Source of the DNA: CAZGBT01 sp964524025
GTDB lineage: Archaea; Aenigmatarchaeota; Aenigmatarchaeia; CG10238-14; EX4484-224
Reading direction: 5' to 3'
NCBI GenBank assembly: GCA_964524025.1
Contig: CAZGBT010000009.1
Location: 1-43,434 of the forward strand
Length of the DNA stretch: 43,434 nt
Shown: positions 1 through 7,864 of the stretch, one piece after another
How positions within the stretch are numbered: the stretch's first letter is position 1
Layout: the number at the start of each line of letters is the position of its first letter
Program-made: the position numbers and the translations under genes
Notes under the pieces: generated by a model
What the model saw: only the letters and a program-made list of their open reading frames with translations
What the model was told of the DNA's origin: nothing
Databases searched by the model: none

Positions 1-3000
1 ATAAACAGTTACAGTATCACCTTCGTTATCTGTAACGTTAATCGTAAAGTTTCTTTGAACTCCCCAGCCATCTGCACTTGGCGTAACAGTTGGGTTTTCT
101 AGTAACGGAGCTGATTTAAGATAAAATGCATTAAGAACCTCATCGTAACCGTCTATAAAGTTTGTCATGGAAGATTCCATCGTAACGTTATACCAACCAA
201 CAGGATAACTCATATCTGTTGTTATAGAGCAAGTCCAAGCTTCTAAGTTGGAATCATAGACCGCTGTACATTGATCAACAACATTTCCATTTTGAACCAT
301 TTTGAAAATTACTGTAGCACCGCTTGTAATCGCATTTCCACAATCATCAATTACACTACCTTCAAAGGTTATGGTATCTCCTCTTGTGTAGTTAGCTGTA
401 CCATCTGGTTTATTTATCGTGTTAGACAAAACGCCAAGCAAGTAAAATCGCATGCTTTCAGTGATATTATCCTTATAGCAAGAATCTCCTGAAGTTCCTC
501 CTTTCCAATACCAGGTTCCTAACTGAGAATTATCGCAACCCCAATCGGCCTGACTCATTTGTAGAACTAAATAGCCAGATGTATTTGTTGTTAATAAATT
601 CTCTAACCAAGTAGCTGAACCCGGAGGTAGGAGATAAATTTTTCCATAAACATTACCCCCTACCCACTGATCTGCGTCGTAATCATAAATTCTAATCACG
701 AACTCAGTTGTTACATCCCTTCTTATTTGCGCCTCTGGAGCTGGAGTTATGTTGATCGATGCAACATCATCCTTTTCTATTGTAATGTGTTTTACATCAG
801 TCTCCCCAGGAGCTCCACCAGGGTCCGTACCATTAAATTTATAACCAATTGTTTCCGGTAGGGCTTCGAAATCTGAGCAAGTGAAATAATGAGCATACAT
901 AAACCAGGTTCCATTTGCTTGAATACTCCAATTAAGCAAATACCATGTATCATATGGTGGATGTGCAAACCAAATACTTGCATTAGTATCATCACCCTGT
1001 GGGTCCCAAACAAAAACTGTAAAGTTTAAACCCTCGCCCCATCCTGCATGTGTGTTATTTTCTGGGTGTTTTATTGAAGTAGCATTAGGTTTCTCAAATT
1101 GTGGTTCAGCAACTTCCCAACACCAAGTGTATTCTACGCCTCCAACCAAAGAAGTTCCTTTGTCAGTAGTCGCTACGGTTACTGAATAAGTATAATTATC
1201 GGTTTGATTTGGTGCATAAAATGCATCCGATAATGAAAGGTCACATGTATTTGGAGTTTGCGAACCTCCTGTAGTACAATTGTTATCAGCACCACAAGTC
1301 CAGGTCAAAGGGTAAGAACTCTCTGCGGCAATTTCGTAGCAGGCCGGATAATAATTAACTCCAGATTGGCTTGTTATATAAGCATAATAACTATCAGTTC
1401 CAGCGCTTGCAAGGTTGTCGGCATAGAACTGAAAAGAAATGTTCTCCATGTAACATTTCAAATAGCCAGGGCATGGATTTGCTGGGGTCCATTCATAAGT
1501 CTTAGAAGTTGCCCTTGCTTTATCGCTAGCTGACCATGAAACTGATTCTGTATAAGTTTCACATGGATCTGCCCCCACTTCGAAAGTCTGATTCGACAAA
1601 CTTGGAATTATGAACTCTAAAGTCTCAGGAATTCCGTTGTTGTCTAAGTCTAAGAAAGAAAAGTTAAACATTAGAATTTGCTTTGAATGAGGTTGATCTA
1701 GAATCAAAGTTGTTTGATTGAAAAGTTTAATAGAACCATCAATCCACCAAACTTTTATCCAACCATACAAGAATTCAGGAAATTGAGTTCTAACTTTTAC
1801 GTTTTCATAATGCAAGGGACTAGAAACTTTTATCAATTTTCTATATCCCTTTCCAGCAACTGGTTTTAATTTAACTATTTCCTCCTTAATAGGAGCCGGT
1901 GTTTCATACTCAATTTCAAAAGTTTTTGATTCGTTTGGCTTAAGTTTTAAGTAAAATACAACAAAATTTCCTTTAACCTCTCCTTCGCTCCTAACGCTTT
2001 CAAAGTACTCAGGTAGCCCAACCTTTATTTCCTTCTGGACTTCAAACTCATTAAAATTAAAAACTTCAACGATCTTCTTCCATTTAACTCTCTTTCCAAC
2101 CTCAGCTTCAAGTTGAATCGTTTTTACATTAATTTCTAATCTCTCGCAAGGAATTTCTAGCACGAAGTCTTTCCTTAAGTTTACGTCATTATGGATTATA
2201 ACACTTCCTGAAAATTTTCCACAAGCTCTAGCTTTTACAAGCCAGCCAATTTCTTTTTTACCTTCAATTTCTGGTAAGAAAATTGTTTTATTTTGTTCGA
2301 TGAGAATTTCTTCTGGCAAGCTTAAAACTGCGAGTAAGTTCTTTATCTTTCCAGTCGCATTCAATTTAACTCTAATCAAAAATTCAGTTTTGTTTAACCT
2401 TTCTATACCAATTTCACCGATTTCGAATGTAGCTGGATTAACTTTTATTGAAATATTTGGTTGAGAATAATTCCTGTTTCCTTTTGAATCTATTGCATAG
2501 ACAACTTTCCAAACATAAGTTCCTACCTCATATAGTTCTAAAACTTTAAACCAAACCTTTTCTTTTTTGTCAAATTCCGCTTTAAAAACAGAAACCTCTC
2601 TCGAGGGTGTTTCCAAAACAAAGGTTACTTTTCCGATTTTATTCTTTCCAATAACCTTAGCTTCTAATCTTAAAGCTTGGCCTTGGAGAATATTGTTCCT
2701 ATTAATCTTTTCGTTGCAAATTAGGATTGTAAAGTTTTGAGGCTTCTTTTGAGATTGTTTGGAAATTAATTGAGACTCTGAAGTTTTATTTTCAGATTCA
2801 ATTTTAATTCCTTTTTCTGTAGAGGAAGGATTCAAATAAAGACTTTTGTTTCCTTCAAATTTTGCTTTTACTTCCCAAACGCCAGTTTTTTCAAAACGGA
2901 AGATTGAAATTCCCTGTTGATTGGTTAAATTCTTTCCTAGAAAGCTTTGATTTACAAAGAAGTAAACCAACTGACTTCTAACAGAAGTTCCATTATCTAT

Positions 3001-3213
3001 AGAAAGTTTTGCGAAAATGAAAGGGTGAGAATAAGATAAAGTAAGAGAGCTATTAGCCCAAACTTCTATTTCAAACGTTTTTTCAACTAAGCCTCTATTA
3101 ATAAGAAGAGTTGAGTTAGTAGCAAAAACAATAGCAGAAGTTATAGCCAAAAAGAAAATACCTAAAAGAATTTGAGTTTGTCCTATTTGCGATTTAGATT
3201 GCTCTTCCACCAC
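1..3213 (-). CDS. Giant secreted surface protein with pilin-like N-terminus (C-terminus beyond window)
   Basis: The minus-strand frame is open for 1071 codons from a GTG at 3213 to base 1, so the C-terminus is missing. The N-terminus has a short polar head (VVEEQSKSQIGQTQ) followed by a hydrophobic stretch to about residue 35. This resembles an archaeal class III signal peptide, cleaved by a prepilin peptidase around K-S/Q or G/Q. The remainder is Ser/Thr/Asn-rich beta-type sequence with many N-x-S/T sequons and scattered Cys, as in CARDB/Ig-like archaeal adhesins. A DxDxNxG-like calcium-type motif (DLDNNGIPE) lies near residue 530. The start follows the upstream gene's TGA by one base, and GAGGGGTGAG supplies a ribosome-binding site. 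A two-gene operon with the 133-residue protein is likely. An adhesin or pilus-associated role is inferred. Confidence 0.8.
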   Translation of the reverse strand, partial: MVEEQSKSQIGQTQILLGIFFLAITSAIVFATNSTLLINRGLVEKTFEIEVWANSSLTLSYSHPFIFAKLSIDNGTSVRSQLVYFFVNQSFLGKNLTNQQGISIFRFEKTGVWEVKAKFEGNKSLYLNPSSTEKGIKIESENKTSESQLISKQSQKKPQNFTILICNEKINRNNILQGQALRLEAKVIGKNKIGKVTFVLETPSREVSVFKAEFDKKEKVWFKVLELYEVGTYVWKVVYAIDSKGNRNYSQPNISIKVNPATFEIGEIGIERLNKTEFLIRVKLNATGKIKNLLAVLSLPEEILIEQNKTIFLPEIEGKKEIGWLVKARACGKFSGSVIIHNDVNLRKDFVLEIPCERLEINVKTIQLEAEVGKRVKWKKIVEVFNFNEFEVQKEIKVGLPEYFESVRSEGEVKGNFVVFYLKLKPNESKTFEIEYETPAPIKEEIVKLKPVAGKGYRKLIKVSSPLHYENVKVRTQFPEFLYGWIKVWWIDGSIKLFNQTTLILDQPHSKQILMFNFSFLDLDNNGIPETLEFIIPSLSNQTFEVGADPCETYTESVSWSASDKARATSKTYEWTPANPCPGYLKCYMENISFQFYADNLASAGTDSYYAYITSQSGVNYYPACYEIAAESSYPLTWTCGADNNCTTGGSQTPNTCDLSLSDAFYAPNQTDNYTYSVTVATTDKGTSLVGGVEYTWCWEVAEPQFEKPNATSIKHPENNTHAGWGEGLNFTVFVWDPQGDDTNASIWFAHPPYDTWYLLNWSIQANGTWFMYAHYFTCSDFEALPETIGYKFNGTDPGGAPGETDVKHITIEKDDVASINITPAPEAQIRRDVTTEFVIRIYDYDADQWVGGNVYGKIYLLPPGSATWLENLLTTNTSGYLVLQMSQADWGCDNSQLGTWYWKGGTSGDSCYKDNITESMRFYLLGVLSNTINKPDGTANYTRGDTITFEGSVIDDCGNAITSGATVIFKMVQNGNVVDQCTAVYDSNLEAWTCSITTDMSYPVGWYNVTMESSMTNFIDGYDEVLNAFYLKSAPLLENPTVTPSADGWGVQRNFTINVTDNEGDTVTVY

Positions 3214-3214
3214 C

Positions 3215-3616
3215 TCACCCCTCGTAAGAAACCTTTATCTTGATATGATTTCTGCCGAGTTTTGTACTAACAGAACTTTTAACCCTAAATAAAACTTGAC
3301 AGGAGTTGAATGGTTTTAATGCTATGCAATCTCCTTCTCTCCCTATTATTCTTAGTCCGTTCGGTAATTCGACAGAAATTCTTATATCAGTAGCTTCTCC
3401 AAAACCGAAGTTCGTTAAATTAACTTTTACATCGAATTCCTCTCCTCTAATTACCTTTTCTGGGCAAGTGACGTATAATGAAATGAAAGGAGTTTTGTTG
3501 GTAGAATTGGTTTGGTTAAAAGTAAAATTCGACGCAAAAGCTATACCGCTAATCAACCCAATTAAGGCTAGAGAAAGCAGGAATTGAGTTTGTCCCAGCT
3601 CTGACTTACTACGCAC
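3215..3616 (-). CDS. Small secreted pilin-like protein with CARDB-like domain
   Basis: 133 residues, GTG start with a GAGGGGG ribosome-binding site just upstream. The N-terminus MRSKSELGQTQFLLSLALIG is a class III-like signal peptide nearly matching that of the giant downstream protein (both have S-K-S-x-[IL]-G-Q-T-Q). The rest (about residues 30-133) is a beta-rich domain containing the CPEKVIRGEEFDVKVNLTN pattern, typical of CARDB or 'conserved repeat' domains found in archaeal envelope proteins. It has two or three Cys and several N-glycosylation sequons. Its stop is one base before the GTG of the giant gene, so the two are probably co-translated and may be partners in one surface structure. 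No specific function is recognised. Confidence 0.75.
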   Translation of the reverse strand: MRSKSELGQTQFLLSLALIGLISGIAFASNFTFNQTNSTNKTPFISLYVTCPEKVIRGEEFDVKVNLTNFGFGEATDIRISVELPNGLRIIGREGDCIALKPFNSCQVLFRVKSSVSTKLGRNHIKIKVSYEG

Positions 3617-3905
3617 TTAACAAACCCCCTCGACTTTACAATATCGATATGCGAAAATGGTTACCATTAATCTTTAATGTTTATGTCGAGTGATTTATGC
3701 TAATAGATATATATGCTCATGATGTCGAAGGAGTCGGTAAAAGCCGAAATTAAGAATTAAATATAGTTATAAAAATCTCGAGTACTTTAGGTTTTTAGAC
3801 AACTTTTGTCGAAGTCGAATTCAAGGCATTTAAGAATATATAAACAAAAATAGTCGAATTTTTCCGAAAGTTTTCTCGACTAAAGTAATTATTTAATCAT
3901 CAGAA
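3617..3905. other. TCGA-rich non-coding stretch
   Basis: No convincing gene is seen in these 289 bases. The tetranucleotide TCGA occurs about nine times here, far more than expected in such AT-rich DNA. A short palindrome ATATCGATAT lies at 3641-3650. A possible TATA element (AATATATAAAC) near 3835-3845 could drive the small plus-strand gene at 3906. Confidence 0.5.
3851..3882. promoter_or_regulatory. Inverted repeat TAGTCGA-N18-TCGACTA
   Basis: Seven-base perfect arms (3851-3857 and 3876-3882) flank an 18-base spacer, just after a TATA-like element and about 24 bases before the ATG at 3906. The position suits an operator for the small plus-strand membrane-protein genes. A short hairpin is equally possible. 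Confidence 0.35.
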
Positions 3906-4145
3906 ATGTTATGCTTTTTAGACAAATCGACACGAAGGAAAAAGTTAGAGTGTTTTTTAATACCTAATTCTCAAATAATTTTTTGTGAAAAAAGAAGCGA
4001 CACTAAACCCGTAATTTTCGGTGCCGTCTCGCTAGCCCTGACGTCATTAATTTCAAACCTTTTGCTTGGACTGCCCTATGAGGTTAGTGTATTACTAGGC
4101 ATTGTCGTAGCTGTTATAATTGGGATTCTGGTCACCCGAAAGTAA
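3906..4145 (+). CDS. Small membrane protein, unknown
   Basis: 79 residues if the ATG at 3906 is used. The C-terminal 45 residues look real: two hydrophobic segments (VIFGAVSLALTSLISNLLLG and VSVLLGIVVAVIIGILVT) separated by a short LPYE turn, ending in RK. The N-terminal 35 residues are Lys/Arg/Cys-rich with different composition, and the true start is uncertain. No good ATG/GTG/TTG with a ribosome-binding site lies closer to the membrane part. Base usage in the membrane segment (GCC, GTC, TCG, ACG) is richer in G+C than in neighbouring genes, suggesting acquisition from a plasmid or virus. The stop is one base before the ATG of the next small gene, so the two form an operon. No family is recognised. 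Confidence 0.5.
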   Translation: MLCFLDKSTRRKKLECFLIPNSQIIFCEKRSDTKPVIFGAVSLALTSLISNLLLGLPYEVSVLLGIVVAVIIGILVTRK

Positions 4146-4146
4146 G

Positions 4147-4347
4147 ATGTTAGACACTTTACTTCGCATCATCGGTTGGGGCCTTGTTATAACAGGCATG
4201 CTTTTCATTCTACTTAAAATCGCTGGAGTGCTTGGTTCGCCTCCCTCAGAATCCATCTTAGCAACTTGGTTGTCCGGTTTGACAGCAGAGATTTTTTCGA
4301 TTGAAAGAAGGCTATCCAGACTGGAAGGAAAGATGAAAAAGAAGTAG
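4147..4347 (+). CDS. Small single-pass membrane protein, unknown
   Basis: 66 residues from the ATG at 4147, which directly follows the previous stop (TAAGATG). An in-frame GTG/ATG further upstream would overlap the previous gene and is less likely. Residues 4-28 form a strong transmembrane helix (IIGWGLVITGMLFILLKIAG). A Pro/Ser turn follows, then a charged amphipathic helix ending in KMKKK. Base usage resembles the preceding gene and differs from the chromosome around it. Pairs of tiny membrane proteins like this are common in archaeal plasmids and viruses, so an integrated-element remnant is inferred. No function is assigned. Confidence 0.55.
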   Translation: MLDTLLRIIGWGLVITGMLFILLKIAGVLGSPPSESILATWLSGLTAEIFSIERRLSRLEGKMKKK

Positions 4348-4606
4348 GAATCCAACTATTAGCGGACGTTAATATGAGTCTCAACTTCCTCGAATGAACG
4401 TCTTTTCTTCTTTTAATAAACAACTTTAAACACCAGCCAGAAATTCATCATTTAATTTAAAAGGTCTTTCCCCTTTCGCATAATCTGGAAAATTTTGCGA
4501 AATTTATTAAGTTTTTCTCTCGTATGTTTTTCGTCAACTATTTTATTCAACAGACAAATCTACAAGAAAGGTCAATCTTTTCAAGAAAAATCGACAATTT
4601 TTAATT

Positions 4607-4996
4607 GTGATTAGACTTAGAAAAAAGGATGACCTAAAACAACTAGCTGCTGCTTGGATTAGAGAACAGCTTAATCTTCAAAGTTCTATGCTTGACAAAA
4701 TATTTGACCGACTTGTCTATCTTGATAAAAAGATTGAAGAACTTAAAGAGGAGATTTGGGAAATTAAAAGACAGTTCGTAAGAGAAAGAAAAGGTATTAT
4801 ATCGTTAAGCGAAAGAACTAAATTAGCTATTAAGCTTATATTGAGAAAACATGGAAAGCTTACTCCTATGCAACTTTCAAAACTTATTAATCTTTCGAGA
4901 ACGAGATGCAACGAATATTTAAAAGAAATGGAGAGAGAAGGCATTGTAAAGAGTGAAATTCAAGGAAGGAAAAAATTTTACTTCTTAAAAAGCTAA
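4607..4996 (+). CDS. Coiled-coil winged-helix DNA-binding regulator
   Basis: 129 residues, GTG start at 4607. Residues 1-65 are charged and predicted to form a coiled coil (LDKIFDRLVYLDKKIEELKE). Residues 70-129 form a winged-helix domain: TKLAIKLILRKHGKLTPMQL (helices 1-2), the recognition helix NLSRTRCNEYLKEMEREG, and the wing IQGRKKFYFLKS. It resembles MarR/ArsR-like archaeal regulators that dimerise through a coiled coil. The gene stands alone, downstream of the two small membrane proteins, and ends convergently with the HEPN remnant (overlap of a few bases). It could be the regulator of the accessory region; the target is unknown. Confidence 0.75.
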   Translation: MIRLRKKDDLKQLAAAWIREQLNLQSSMLDKIFDRLVYLDKKIEELKEEIWEIKRQFVRERKGIISLSERTKLAIKLILRKHGKLTPMQLSKLINLSRTRCNEYLKEMEREGIVKSEIQGRKKFYFLKS

Positions 4997-5404
4997 CTAA
5001 ATTCTTCTTTTATTATCTTTTCCACAACTTCCTCAACTTTTTCTACAAAGCTTTTAGCTTTGTCAAAAACTTCTTTTGCGTCCTCTAGTTCAAAGATAAC
5101 ACCGATTCTATAATCACCAGACTCCTTTGCTTCAAAAACTTGCCTAAAATACTGCCATATTTCTTATCCATCAAATTTTTCTCTACTATAATCCTCGAAA
5201 ATGTTCTTATTATTCCTTCATGTGTTTTAGGTTCTTCTCCGAACAAAAGCAATAAAGCTCTTGTTGCATGAAACATTGCATAATATGCTCTGTTTATCGT
5301 ATCGACAATTTTTTCCTTAGATAGCAATATTTCGGCTGCCTCTAACTTTCCTTAGCATTTTTAAGCTCTTCTTTTGCTAATTTAACTGCTTCAGCTTCCT
5401 TCAT
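4993..5404 (-). pseudogene. HEPN-domain toxin, broken by two frameshifts
   Basis: Three reading frames together give one HEPN protein of about 137 residues. Frame A starts at the ATG 5404 (MKEAEAVKLAKEELKNAKES) and hits a stop near 5350. Frame B carries the core (INRAYYAMFHATRALLL, KTHEGIIRTF) to about 5140. Frame C gives RQVFEAKESGDYRIGVIFEL and continues to a stop at 4993. Each break is repaired by adding one base, at an A run near 5350 and a T run near 5145. The ATG overlaps the end of the MNT nucleotidyltransferase gene by 14 bases, the usual MNT/HEPN toxin-antitoxin layout. HEPN partners are typically RNases or toxins. The R-x4-H-type catalytic motif of active HEPN RNases is not evident. 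Sequencing error at homopolymers is the alternative to true decay. Confidence 0.75.
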
Positions 5405-5690
5405 AAAAAACCAACCCCTTTTCTATTTCCCTTATAATCGGTTCTTTCTTTTCCTTAAACTCTTCTTTTGAAAATCTTACTAAGCTAACTACTTTGCCAT
5501 ATTTAAAAAGTATTCTGTCCGCTACCTCTTCAACTTTCGAAATAAAATCTCTATCGTTTGAGATTATAGCTATGTCTATGTCAGAATCAAACCTGCTATT
5601 GCCTTTCAAAACCGACCCAAATAATATTAGCTTGCCATCTCCACTAATAGCTCTGAATTCGTCCAATATCTTTATGTACTTCTTAATCAT
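5391..5690 (-). CDS. MNT-type minimal nucleotidyltransferase (antitoxin of HEPN pair)
   Basis: 99 residues. The nucleotidyltransferase signature is intact: LFGSVLKGNSRFDSDIDIAI at about residues 23-42 gives the G-S helix and the D-x-D metal-binding pair. The C-terminal half (YGKVVSLVRFSKEEFKEKKE) fits the MNT fold, and the length is normal for the family. MNT proteins in known MNT/HEPN pairs neutralise the HEPN partner, in some cases by adding nucleotides to it. Here the partner gene downstream is frameshifted, so the antitoxin appears to have outlived its toxin. The start overlaps nothing upstream, and a short gap separates it from the 199-residue gene. Confidence 0.85.
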   Translation of the reverse strand: MIKKYIKILDEFRAISGDGKLILFGSVLKGNSRFDSDIDIAIISNDRDFISKVEEVADRILFKYGKVVSLVRFSKEEFKEKKEPIIREIEKGLVFYEGS

Positions 5691-5721
5691 AATTTAAAAG
5701 AGCTTCACGAAGAGAAAAAGA

Positions 5722-6321
5722 TTACATTTTAGAAAGTTTGATCCACTCATCTAACGTTTTGATAAATAAAGCACCTTCAGTCCACTCTCTTTCTAATTCC
5801 TCAAAATAAGCTTTAAGATTTATCTCGCCGATAAATTCAAGCAAGTTCTTAAAGATTTTAGCTACATACTCTGCTTTATAAAGCTTGCTAACTTGCAAGA
5901 AATCTTGGTAGAGGAGAAATAGGAAGATATAAAGGAAGATGTTTCTGCCATACTTTTTAACCAAAGTTGGATTCCCTCTAAAAAGCAGCTTAAGTTTTTT
6001 CAAATCAAAAAATAAGGATTTATACCTTACTACAACTTCAAAGAATTTATCAACAAACTTCTCGAGTAAAGAGCCAGGATAGTTAAGAAGGATAAATTTC
6101 TTTATCCAATCGAATTTTGCAATAAGATATTTCCCTTCTTTCTCCAAATAACCTTCTTTAATCATTGACCTGAACGTTGGTTCCCCCAAAGCTCTTTCTG
6201 AATGGTAAAGATAGTTAGTGGTAATCCCCCATTCTTTTTGAATGCCGAACAAACTCTTCTTTTCTCCGGCACAAGTTATCCAGATAAGCCAAAAATTACC
6301 GTATTCTTTCAACTCTGGCAT
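5722..6321 (-). CDS. Possible winged-helix regulator, unknown
   Basis: 199 residues. The N-terminal 70 residues look like a winged helix. A helix-turn-helix-like stretch (GIQKEWGITTNYLYHSERAL) is followed by FRSMIKEGYLEKEGKYLIAK, which reads as a recognition helix plus wing. The rest is helical and rich in Leu, Phe and Lys (KKYGRNIFLYIFLFLLYQDF), possibly a ligand or dimerisation domain. A perfect 16-base palindrome lies eight bases upstream of the ATG, consistent with autoregulation. It sits in the same orientation as, and just before, the MNT/HEPN pair, so it may control that module. No family name can be given with certainty. Confidence 0.6.
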   Translation of the reverse strand: MPELKEYGNFWLIWITCAGEKKSLFGIQKEWGITTNYLYHSERALGEPTFRSMIKEGYLEKEGKYLIAKFDWIKKFILLNYPGSLLEKFVDKFFEVVVRYKSLFFDLKKLKLLFRGNPTLVKKYGRNIFLYIFLFLLYQDFLQVSKLYKAEYVAKIFKNLLEFIGEINLKAYFEELEREWTEGALFIKTLDEWIKLSKM

Positions 6322-6328
6322 ATATAGT

Positions 6329-6344
6329 ACATTTGTACAAATGT
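6329..6344. promoter_or_regulatory. 16-bp perfect palindrome, probable operator
   Basis: ACATTTGTACAAATGT is identical on both strands and sits 8 bases before the start codon of the 199-residue putative regulator. A dimeric winged-helix protein binding here would block initiation, so an autoregulatory operator is inferred. Confidence 0.6.
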
Positions 6345-6599
6345 CTAATTAAGCTTGACTTTCAAAGATGATTAAAAATTTTTCTTTAGCTCTATTTTCG
6401 AGGTTTACTTAACTACAATAATTTTTCACAGAAATAGCCTAAAAAGTTAAGAAAAGGTTCTTAGCTAACCCAATCTACCGATAGGAATTGTTTCTCTGAA
6501 ACAACCTAAAAAACAAAGCAAAAACTTGAAAAAATTTAGACAAAAATACAACATTTTAATTTATACAAGTCTACAAGAAGAAAAAGAAGAAAAGCCGGC
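6345..6599. other. Intergenic region, no gene seen
   Basis: AT-rich spacer between the subtilisin gene's 3' end and the putative regulator. Both genes run on the minus strand, so it should hold the regulator's promoter and the protease's terminator. I see no clear hairpin, and only a weak imperfect repeat around 6425 and 6494. Confidence 0.4.
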
Positions 6600-7784
6600 T
6601 TATTTTCCTCTACCTTTAGCTAAACAGCTCAAATCGTTAAGCAAACACTCAAAGGCCTTATCAACCCTTACTAAACCATTACCTTGGTCTAAGCTTGAAT
6701 AACCTAGATCCTCAGCTGTTGAATCTAATATTTCTCTAATCTCCTCATTAGTTAAGCTAGGATCCCAAGCTTTCAAAATAGCTGCAGCTGCACTTACATG
6801 CGGCGTTGCCATGGAAGTGCCACTTAGATAGTCGTAGTTAGACGAAACCCCATACTTTACTTGTAGATAGAAACCTGAATAGGTTGGGGTAGTAGAATAT
6901 ACGTTCACACCTGGAGCTGTCAGTTCAACTTGCCTTCCAGAAGAACTCCAACTTGGTATTTTCTTATTCTCATCGCATGCTGCAACTGCTATAACTTCTT
7001 TGTATGCAGCTGGATAATCAACACCTATATAGTCGTTGCCAGCGGCAGCTACCAAGACAATACCTTTTTTATAAGCTTCTTTTATTGCGTCGTGCAAAGC
7101 TTTGCTTGGAAAATCAGAACCAAAACTCATCGAAATTATTTCATTACTGTCATTTATGGCATCATCTATTCCTGCTATTACATCGCTAACATAACCACTT
7201 CCGTCATATCCTAATACTTTCTTTATAGCTAACCTAACCTCTGGTGCTACACCAACCATTCCATCATTATTTAAAGCTGCAGCAGCTATTCCAGCCACAT
7301 GAGTTCCGTGACCGTTGTCATCTAAGCAGCTCTCGTAGCCAAAACCTTCGCAACTTATTATTCTTCCTCCGAATTCTGAATGGTTATAATCAATTCCTGT
7401 ATCTAAAATTGCTATTTCTACTTCTTCGTTGTAGCCTTTTGTATAATTCCAAACAACATAAGGATCCCCTCCGTAAACCATGTAGACATTCCACTTTATC
7501 TCATCCTCTTGAGTTGCATATACCTTTGAATCTTTTTCTATGTATTCTGCTTTAAAGATCCTTTTTACAAAGCTTAGCTTTGAGGAAGAGGACTTTATTA
7601 TAACAAAAGGCAGATGCTTCGTTTCTCTTACTATATCTATTCCAGCAAGTTTTAAAGCAATTTTTTGCAATTTCCCAGGTTTTTTGGAAACTTTCACTAT
7701 CCATCTTTCGTTAGAACTGGAAACTACTGGAACCAAGATTAAAGTTACCAACAAAAGAACGAGCAGTTTTCTGAGGTTGTTCAT
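6600..7784 (-). CDS. Secreted subtilisin-like serine protease (S8) with I9-type propeptide
   Basis: 394 residues. A signal peptide occupies residues 1-23 (LRKLLVLLLVTLILVPVVSS). Residues about 24-90 look like an inhibitor-I9 propeptide. The catalytic domain follows with the full triad: Asp in AILDTGIDYNHSEFGG, His in DDNGHGTHVAGIAAA, and Ser in SGTSMATPHVSAAAA. The oxyanion Asn lies in VLVAAAGNDYIG. Length and layout match archaeal extracellular subtilisins such as those of Thermococcales. The protein would be exported by Sec, matured by self-cleavage, and degrade peptides outside the cell or at the surface. It is transcribed alone from a clear TATA element. The C-terminus ends shortly after the catalytic domain with no anchor. 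Confidence 0.95.
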   Translation of the reverse strand: MNNLRKLLVLLLVTLILVPVVSSSNERWIVKVSKKPGKLQKIALKLAGIDIVRETKHLPFVIIKSSSSKLSFVKRIFKAEYIEKDSKVYATQEDEIKWNVYMVYGGDPYVVWNYTKGYNEEVEIAILDTGIDYNHSEFGGRIISCEGFGYESCLDDNGHGTHVAGIAAAALNNDGMVGVAPEVRLAIKKVLGYDGSGYVSDVIAGIDDAINDSNEIISMSFGSDFPSKALHDAIKEAYKKGIVLVAAAGNDYIGVDYPAAYKEVIAVAACDENKKIPSWSSSGRQVELTAPGVNVYSTTPTYSGFYLQVKYGVSSNYDYLSGTSMATPHVSAAAAILKAWDPSLTNEEIREILDSTAEDLGYSSLDQGNGLVRVDKAFECLLNDLSCLAKGRGK

Positions 7785-7806
7785 ACTTATCTATCGTTAT
7801 TTGGAG

Positions 7807-7816
7807 TATAAAATAA
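7807..7816 (-). promoter_or_regulatory. TATA element of the subtilisin gene
   Basis: On the minus strand TTATTTTATACT lies 23-32 bases upstream of the ATG at 7784. That spacing suits a leaderless or very short-leader archaeal transcript. Confidence 0.5.
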
Positions 7817-7864
7817 GGGAAACTAACCAATGCAAAAAAGAGAATAAGGGATTTGGAAAAATAC

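Noticed and set aside
271..1533. Short open frames on both strands near the left end
   Set aside because: All overlap the continuous giant minus-strand gene and lack any family features.
3306..3587. 93-codon plus-strand open frame
   Set aside because: It is antisense to the small pilin-like gene; the product has no family features, while the minus-strand protein has a clear signal peptide.
5085..5327. Intact 80-residue HEPN gene
   Set aside because: The flanking frames encode the missing family N- and C-termini, so this is a fragment of a frameshifted gene.
6425..6525. Imperfect direct repeat in the spacer upstream of the subtilisin 3' end
   Set aside because: Only about 70% identity over 30 AT-rich bases; not distinguishable from chance.
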